Assembly: GCA_009772895.1 (NCBI GenBank)
Contig: WOUP01000028.1
Coordinates: 1-38,758, forward strand
Length of the DNA: 38,758 nucleotides
Direction: 5' to 3'
From: Puniceicoccaceae bacterium 5H
Lineage (GTDB): Bacteria > Verrucomicrobiota > Verrucomicrobiia > Opitutales > Oceanipulchritudinaceae
The position numbers and the translations under genes are program-made. The notes under the pieces are model-generated. The model did no database searches. It was given only the letters and a program-made list of their open reading frames with translations, and was not told the DNA's origin. This document shows positions 34,527 through 38,758 of the stretch, piece after piece; positions within the stretch are counted from its first letter, which is position 1; the number at the start of each line of letters is the position of its first letter.

Positions 34527-37169
34527 ATGGCGTGGAAAACGATGCGGAAACGGATGCAACGCGGCCGGGGCCTGATGGCGCTCACCGCCCTGATGTTGAC
34601 CTCGATCGGCCATGCCGCAACGAATCTCCAACCCGGCTGGCCCGATGTCACCCAAACTGCGCACCCCTGGATCCGCTGGTGGTGGCCCGGCAGCGGCGTG
34701 GACGAAACCAACCTGACGCACGAGCTGCAGGCCTTTGCCGACGCCGGCCTGGGCGGGGTCGAGATCACGCCCATCTACGGCGCCAAGGGCTACGAAGACC
34801 GCTACGTGGACTACCTCTCCCCGCGTTGGATGGAGCTGCTGGAGCATACCGGCCACGAAGCGGACCGCCTCGGCCTGGGCGTCGACATGGCAACCGGCAC
34901 CGGCTGGCCATTCGGCGGCCCCTGGGTCCAGCCGGAGGACGCCGCCCAGACGCTGGCCCTGCAGAACAGTGAGCTGGCGCTGCAGCCGACCGGTCAACAG
35001 GTGAAGCGTGCCGCGCCCGGCGGCGAGGGCCTGGTGCTCGACCCGTTTTCGCCGAAAGCGCTCGACCACTACCTTGCCCGCTTCGACACGGCCTTCGAGG
35101 GGTTCCCGGAGGGGTTGCTCCGCGCGCAGTTTCACGATTCCTTCGAGTATTACGGGGCCAACGTTACGGACGCCTTGCCCGAGGTGTTTGCCGAGATGCA
35201 CGGCTACCGCATCGAGCCCTATGCCGCCGCCCTGCTGGACGAAGAGCCGGACCTCGATGCCGACCAACTGGCCCGGATCAAGCACGACTACCGGGAGACG
35301 CTCGACCGCCTGCACCAAGGCTATCTGCGCGCATGGACCCGCTGGGCGCACACCCACGGCTGGAAGACCCGCAACCAGTCACACGGCGCGCCGGCCAACC
35401 TGCTGGACCTCTACGCGATCGCCGACATCCCGGAGACCGAGAGCTTTGGCTCCACGCCCTTCCCCATCCCCGGTCTGCGCCGGGAGCCGGACGCGATCAG
35501 CGTCGGGGCGGAGCCGCCCGAGCCCCTGGTAAGCCGCTTTGCCGCGTCCGCCGCCCACGTGATGGGCAAGCCGCTCGTCTCCTGCGAGACCGCCACCTGG
35601 TTGCGTGACCACTGGAAGGTGACGCTGGCGGACGTAAAGCCCGAGCTCGACCGCCTCTTCCTCGACGGCATCAACCACGTCTTTTACCACGGCGCCGCCT
35701 ACTCGCCACAGGATGCTGCCTGGCCGGGCTGGTTTTTCTACGCTGCCACCCAGTTCAACCCGCGCAACCCGTGGTGGGAGGACTTCGGAGCCCTCAATGC
35801 CTACGTCACCCGCGTGCAGAGCGTGCTGCAGGCCGGCCGGCCCGACAGCGACCTGCTGATCTACTGGCCGCTCGACGACCTCTGGCAGTCCCCCGAAGGC
35901 CTGCAACGCCAACTGACCGTGCACGATCCGGCGTTTGTCACCGAGACGGCCTTTGGCGATACCGTGCGCGGCCTCTACAACGCGGGCTACACCTTTGACT
36001 ACATTTCCGCCGCCCAGATCGAGGAGGCGTCTGCCCAGGGCGACCGTATCGCAACGCCGGGTGGCGATTATGCTGCGCTGGTCGTGCCGCCCACGCAGCA
36101 CATGACGCCCGCCCTGCTCGAACAATTGCGGGACTTGGCCCAAAACGGTGCCACGGTAGTGATGGCGGCCTGGCCGGAAGACGTGCCCGGCCTGGGGCGC
36201 CTCGAAGCCCGCCGCGCGGCCCTGCAATCCCTGCGCCAGCAGCTCGACTTCCAGCCGGATCGCCGAACAGGCCTGCCGATCGCGCCAATCGGCAAGGGTC
36301 GCATCATCCTCGCTCCTGCCACGAAAGCGGTGCCACTGCTCAAAGGAGTGCGCCCGGAACCCATGATCCAGCAAGGGCTCGAGTGCATTCGCCGCCGCAA
36401 CGGCACTGGCCACGATTACTTTATCGCCAACCTCGGTGCGGAAGCGCGCGAGGGATGGTTTACCCTCGGAGTCGAAGCCACCGGGGCCACGCTGCTCGAT
36501 CCGTTGACCGGAACTGGTGGAGTCGCGGCCCTGCGCCAGCACGAGGGCCAAACGCAGGCCTATCTTCAACTCGCACCCGGCGAATCGCAGATCCTGCGCA
36601 CCACGGCAGACCAGCCCGCCGAAGGCGAGCCTTGGGCCTACCTGGCGCCCGCCGGTGAGCCGCACGCGATCGAAGGCCCCTGGCAGGTGCACTTTGTGCG
36701 CGGCGGCCCGGAGCGACCGGAAGCCTACCAGATCGACGCCCTGACCTCCTGGACCGAATCCAGCCCGGCCGCCAAGCGCTTTGCCGGCACTGCCCGCTAC
36801 GAAACGACCTTCGAAGTCGACCCCAACACCGCCGACGCCTGGATCCTCGATCTCGGCGACGTGCGCGAAAGCGCGCGTGTATGGCTCAACGGCCACCTCG
36901 TCGGCACCGCATGGAGCCTGCCCTACCGCCTGCGCGTCGGCGCATGGCTGGTCGACGGCCCCAACCAGCTCGTGCTCGAAGTCACCAACACCGCGGCCAA
37001 CCGGATCCGCGACCTCGACCGGCGCGGCGTAGACTGGAAGATCATGCGCGAAATCAACCTCGTAAACATCCGCTACCGCCCCTTTGACGCCTCCACCTGG
37101 TCCCTGCAACCCGCCGGCCTGCTCGGCCCCATCCGCCTCCTCCCCATGCAGGCGGAAGCGGAACAGTAA
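34527..37169 (+). CDS. GH106 alpha-L-rhamnosidase-type glycosidase, secreted
   Basis: The 880-residue protein begins with a basic signal peptide (RKRMQRGRGLMALTALMLTSIGHA). The N-terminal barrel shows the GH106 signature HPWIRWWWPGSGVDETNLTHELQ, AGLGGVEITPIYG, GVDMATGTGWPFGGPWV and, further on, SHGAPANLLDLYAIADIPETE and NHVFYHG. The C-terminal galactose-binding-like sandwich (about 710-870) reads LDLGDVRESARVWLNGHLVGTAW and ends GLLGPIRLL. It should release terminal alpha-L-rhamnose from polysaccharides outside the cytoplasm. AGGAG at 34506-34510 is rather far from ATG 34527; ATGs at 34542 and 34554 are possible starts. The gene is divergent from the LacI regulator. At 37170-37427 I see no gene. 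Confidence 0.9.
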   Translation: MAWKTMRKRMQRGRGLMALTALMLTSIGHAATNLQPGWPDVTQTAHPWIRWWWPGSGVDETNLTHELQAFADAGLGGVEITPIYGAKGYEDRYVDYLSPRWMELLEHTGHEADRLGLGVDMATGTGWPFGGPWVQPEDAAQTLALQNSELALQPTGQQVKRAAPGGEGLVLDPFSPKALDHYLARFDTAFEGFPEGLLRAQFHDSFEYYGANVTDALPEVFAEMHGYRIEPYAAALLDEEPDLDADQLARIKHDYRETLDRLHQGYLRAWTRWAHTHGWKTRNQSHGAPANLLDLYAIADIPETESFGSTPFPIPGLRREPDAISVGAEPPEPLVSRFAASAAHVMGKPLVSCETATWLRDHWKVTLADVKPELDRLFLDGINHVFYHGAAYSPQDAAWPGWFFYAATQFNPRNPWWEDFGALNAYVTRVQSVLQAGRPDSDLLIYWPLDDLWQSPEGLQRQLTVHDPAFVTETAFGDTVRGLYNAGYTFDYISAAQIEEASAQGDRIATPGGDYAALVVPPTQHMTPALLEQLRDLAQNGATVVMAAWPEDVPGLGRLEARRAALQSLRQQLDFQPDRRTGLPIAPIGKGRIILAPATKAVPLLKGVRPEPMIQQGLECIRRRNGTGHDYFIANLGAEAREGWFTLGVEATGATLLDPLTGTGGVAALRQHEGQTQAYLQLAPGESQILRTTADQPAEGEPWAYLAPAGEPHAIEGPWQVHFVRGGPERPEAYQIDALTSWTESSPAAKRFAGTARYETTFEVDPNTADAWILDLGDVRESARVWLNGHLVGTAWSLPYRLRVGAWLVDGPNQLVLEVTNTAANRIRDLDRRGVDWKIMREINLVNIRYRPFDASTWSLQPAGLLGPIRLLPMQAEAEQ

Positions 37170-37427
37170 GAGCCGGGGCTCAAAGCGCGTCGAAGCTGGA
37201 AGCAGTTTCGGCAACAGCGCTTCCATTCGCTCCAACAACCCCTCCGGTAGCAGGCCGGACTCCGTCTACTCCGACGAGCACGCGCAGATCGCATGCAAGC
37301 TATATGCTGTCGGGCGATCTGCCGCCGGTGGATGAGTGCGGCGGAGCTTGTCCGTCTAGAAGATCCGAAACATAACCTGAATCTCCGCCAGACTCACATC
37401 CAAAGTGGTCCGAAGCCAGGGATCCTC

Positions 37428-37566
37428 TCAGTAGCGCTTCGCGCCACAGAGCGCGTCGGCCTTCGCATCCAAGAGCGCGTTAAGCGTCTCCTCCACGCTC
37501 TCCACGATCCGGCGGTCCAGATGACTGCGCAACTGCGCCTCGTCCAGACGAATGACCTTCCCGCTC
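37428..37566 (-). pseudogene. N-terminal remnant of an IS256-family transposase
   Basis: About 45 codons in one frame read GKVIRLDEAQLRSHLDRR, then VESVEETLNALLDAKADALCGAKRY and a stop. This matches the usual N-terminus of IS256-group (Mutator-type) transposases up to the ...RYER position, after which the DDE catalytic domain is absent and the sequence is non-coding. It is continuous in frame with the IS1-type remnant upstream, so one insertion has landed in another or a deletion has joined them. Not functional. Confidence 0.6.
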
Positions 37567-37606
37567 CAAACGTCACGACCAAATGTGCGAAAAATACGAT
37601 ACGTTA

Positions 37607-37868
37607 TCAACTTTTTTGAATCCACTCGAGGACTGTTTGTGGCCGAACCCCCAACACTCGGTAAATCGCTCTCAGGCTCATGCGCTCGCGATGAGCCGCC
37701 AGCACTTGTTCCACCAACTCTGGCGGGTGCGACCGGCTCTTGGGTTCCAAGCCGAAACTGATACCCACAACCGCGGCAACGATCTTTCTGGATCCCCCTC
37801 GGATCCTTCCCATGCTTGATCACATGCTCGCTCTGGCACTTCGGACACTGAATCTGGATCGCAGACAT
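37607..37868 (-). pseudogene. IS1-family InsA-like fragment, frameshifted
   Basis: The first part reads MSAIQIQCPKCQSEHVIKHG then IQKDRCRGCGYQF, a four-Cys zinc ribbon like InsA. About at 37750 the homology moves to another frame, where it continues SRSHPPELVEQVLAAHRERMSL and RAIYRVLGVRPQTVLEWIQKS, the InsA helix-turn-helix, ending at TGA 37607. A single indel has therefore broken the gene. The final codons contain CAAAAAAG (37611-37618), like the A6 slip site where IS1 elements shift to InsB; after a -1 shift the frame runs into the IS256 remnant instead of InsB. No terminal repeats were identified. Confidence 0.65.
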
Positions 37869-37937
37869 CCATCGTAGACGGCACATCAGATCACAGATGT
37901 ACAGCTAAAATATTCAACCGCGTAACACGACCACATT

Positions 37938-38135
37938 TTATTCGTCAATTGATCGATACATGCGAGCGAGCATAAAAACTGCGGGCCAAACATAAGCGCC
38001 CATAAAAGTTAACGCACCAACGAGGAGCACCCAACGCCACCGACCCCAATTATCAACTGGTATACACTTTGAAAAGCAGCGCAAACAAACAACTACCCCA
38101 ACTACAAAATAGATAAAAATGACAAAGTTAATCAT
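37938..38135 (-). CDS. Small two-helix membrane protein, candidate immunity protein
   Basis: The 65-residue product starts on the base next to the RHS-type gene's TAA (TAAATG). It has two hydrophobic segments (about 2-19 and 35-52) separated by a Cys-containing loop (CLRCFSKCIPVDNW) and a short tail ARMYRSIDE. The base composition is visibly more AT-rich than in the chromosome-like part of the window. Position immediately behind an RHS C-terminal tip is where immunity genes for polymorphic toxins lie, and two-helix immunity proteins exist; the role is inference. I recognise no homolog. Confidence 0.6.
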   Translation of the reverse strand: MINFVIFIYFVVGVVVCLRCFSKCIPVDNWGRWRWVLLVGALTFMGAYVWPAVFMLARMYRSIDE

Positions 38136-38758
38136 TTAGTAATCCACTGTTCGAGGCCCCCAATGAACAACATTTGGCTTGGTTTTCCAGCCATTTCCTG
38201 TACTAAGACCGAAGCGGACCAGCGGAATGCCAATATTCCATCTAACCTCTGAAACAAGACTTATTACGAAATGGCTAGAAGGGCCATTCGCCGGCGCTCC
38301 TGCGGTGACCATCCATTTCTCGGTAAATGAAACCGGGATAGGGGGAACGCCAATGCTAATGGAATCCCCGAAAATTGTATCACCCATCAAGCCATACGAA
38401 AGCTTGTAGTCGGTCCAAAGAATATTGTCATCTGCATCCACCGCAAAGTCTACGGTTAGATGATGGTCGCGGATTCGAGTTCTTGGTATATCGCCTTTTG
38501 CATGCTTATTGTAATGCTCGGCCTTCCATTTAGCATCATAGCGAAGCACTTTATTCCCATTCTCATCCGTGACAAATTCGGCCGACTCCGAAACCTCAAA
38601 TACTTCTCCAATTTGATCGCCATCCCTGAGCGCCCTCCCCCCTTGATCCTCGCGGTTACCTGGATCCTCATGTTGGTCATCATTCAGCAGCTTCACAAAC
38701 ACAGCGGTCACCGCTCCGTTGGCGAACTTGCCTCCGCCTACCTCCGAGGCGGTTCCAC
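38136..38758 (-). CDS. C-terminal part of an RHS-repeat/polymorphic-toxin-type protein (5' cut by window edge)
   Basis: The frame is open from the window edge to TAA at 38136 (at least 207 residues). Its first residues read GTASEVGGGKFANGAVTAVFVKLLND, the conserved end of RHS core proteins (GGKFANGA-x-T-x-x-F) that precedes variable tips. A tip of about 180 residues follows: acidic and polar first (DQHEDPGNREDQGG), then KWKAEHYNKHAKGD, HHLTVDFAVDADDNILWTDYKLSYG, and an end rich in beta strands (...WGPRTVDY). No known toxin motif is recognised. The internal GTG at 38711 is not the true start. The composition is AT-rich like the adjoining candidate immunity gene, suggesting transfer. Confidence 0.72.
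   Translation of the reverse strand, partial: GTASEVGGGKFANGAVTAVFVKLLNDDQHEDPGNREDQGGRALRDGDQIGEVFEVSESAEFVTDENGNKVLRYDAKWKAEHYNKHAKGDIPRTRIRDHHLTVDFAVDADDNILWTDYKLSYGLMGDTIFGDSISIGVPPIPVSFTEKWMVTAGAPANGPSSHFVISLVSEVRWNIGIPLVRFGLSTGNGWKTKPNVVHWGPRTVDY

Noticed and set aside
35379-37238. 619-codon frame antisense to GH106
   Set aside because: GH106 signature motifs are on the plus strand; the antisense product has none.
1-38758. CRISPR arrays, tRNA or rRNA genes, prophage genes
   Set aside because: No regularly spaced repeats, cloverleaf-like sequences, rRNA signatures or phage structural genes were seen on reading both strands; a dedicated scan was not possible.

Overview
The window looks like chromosomal DNA from a high-GC member of Verrucomicrobiota, class Opitutia (Opitutales/Puniceicoccales type). 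The evidence is three PEP-CTERM proteins ending in PEP, a hydrophobic helix and an RRRR cluster, LacI-type regulators of the verrucomicrobial style, a very large secreted glycosidase, and scarce Shine-Dalgarno motifs. This assignment is inference; no rRNA is present.

Layout. 1-2020: a cut-off gene end, a lone MNT-type nucleotidyltransferase, a small membrane protein and a stand-alone phosphopantothenate-cysteine ligase (coaB). 2049-6285: a VC0807-type membrane protein, ilvD with a strong terminator, two tandem SpoIIAA-like paralogs and the tRNA pseudouridine synthase truC. 6405-9282: two PEP-CTERM proteins. 9333-12930: obgE followed by two overlapping response regulators with decayed NtrC-type ATPase domains. 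12938-17469 (minus): DinB-like protein, NRDE/TANGO2 protein, an unusual alpha/beta-hydrolase + DedA + ATP-grasp fusion, and a secreted thioredoxin, probably one operon. 17630-18751: ribBA whose cyclohydrolase half looks dead. 19033-27714 (minus): a 2437-residue secreted multidomain enzyme and a third PEP-CTERM protein. 28136-29714: an NCS1-type permease plus a tiny membrane protein.

29774-37169 is a carbohydrate locus: GH97 glycosidase, response regulator-cyclase and LacI regulator on the minus strand, with a divergent GH106 rhamnosidase. Two AACCGGTT-like palindromes whose centres lie 42 bp apart precede the GH97 gene. 37428-38758 is a visibly more AT-rich, recently reshuffled end: IS256 and IS1 transposase remnants, then the C-terminal tip of an RHS-type protein with an adjoining small membrane protein that could be its immunity partner.

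The most exciting item is the giant protein at 19033-26346. Its GH92 mannosidase domain has Gln instead of the usual general-acid Glu, the change reported for GH92 enzymes that cleave mannosyl-phosphate linkages, and the same chain carries an intact calcineurin-type phosphoesterase. One polypeptide might therefore uncap and then dephosphorylate phosphomannan. The triple fusion at 13607-16207, the paired degenerate NtrC-like regulators and the LacI operator pair are the next best leads.
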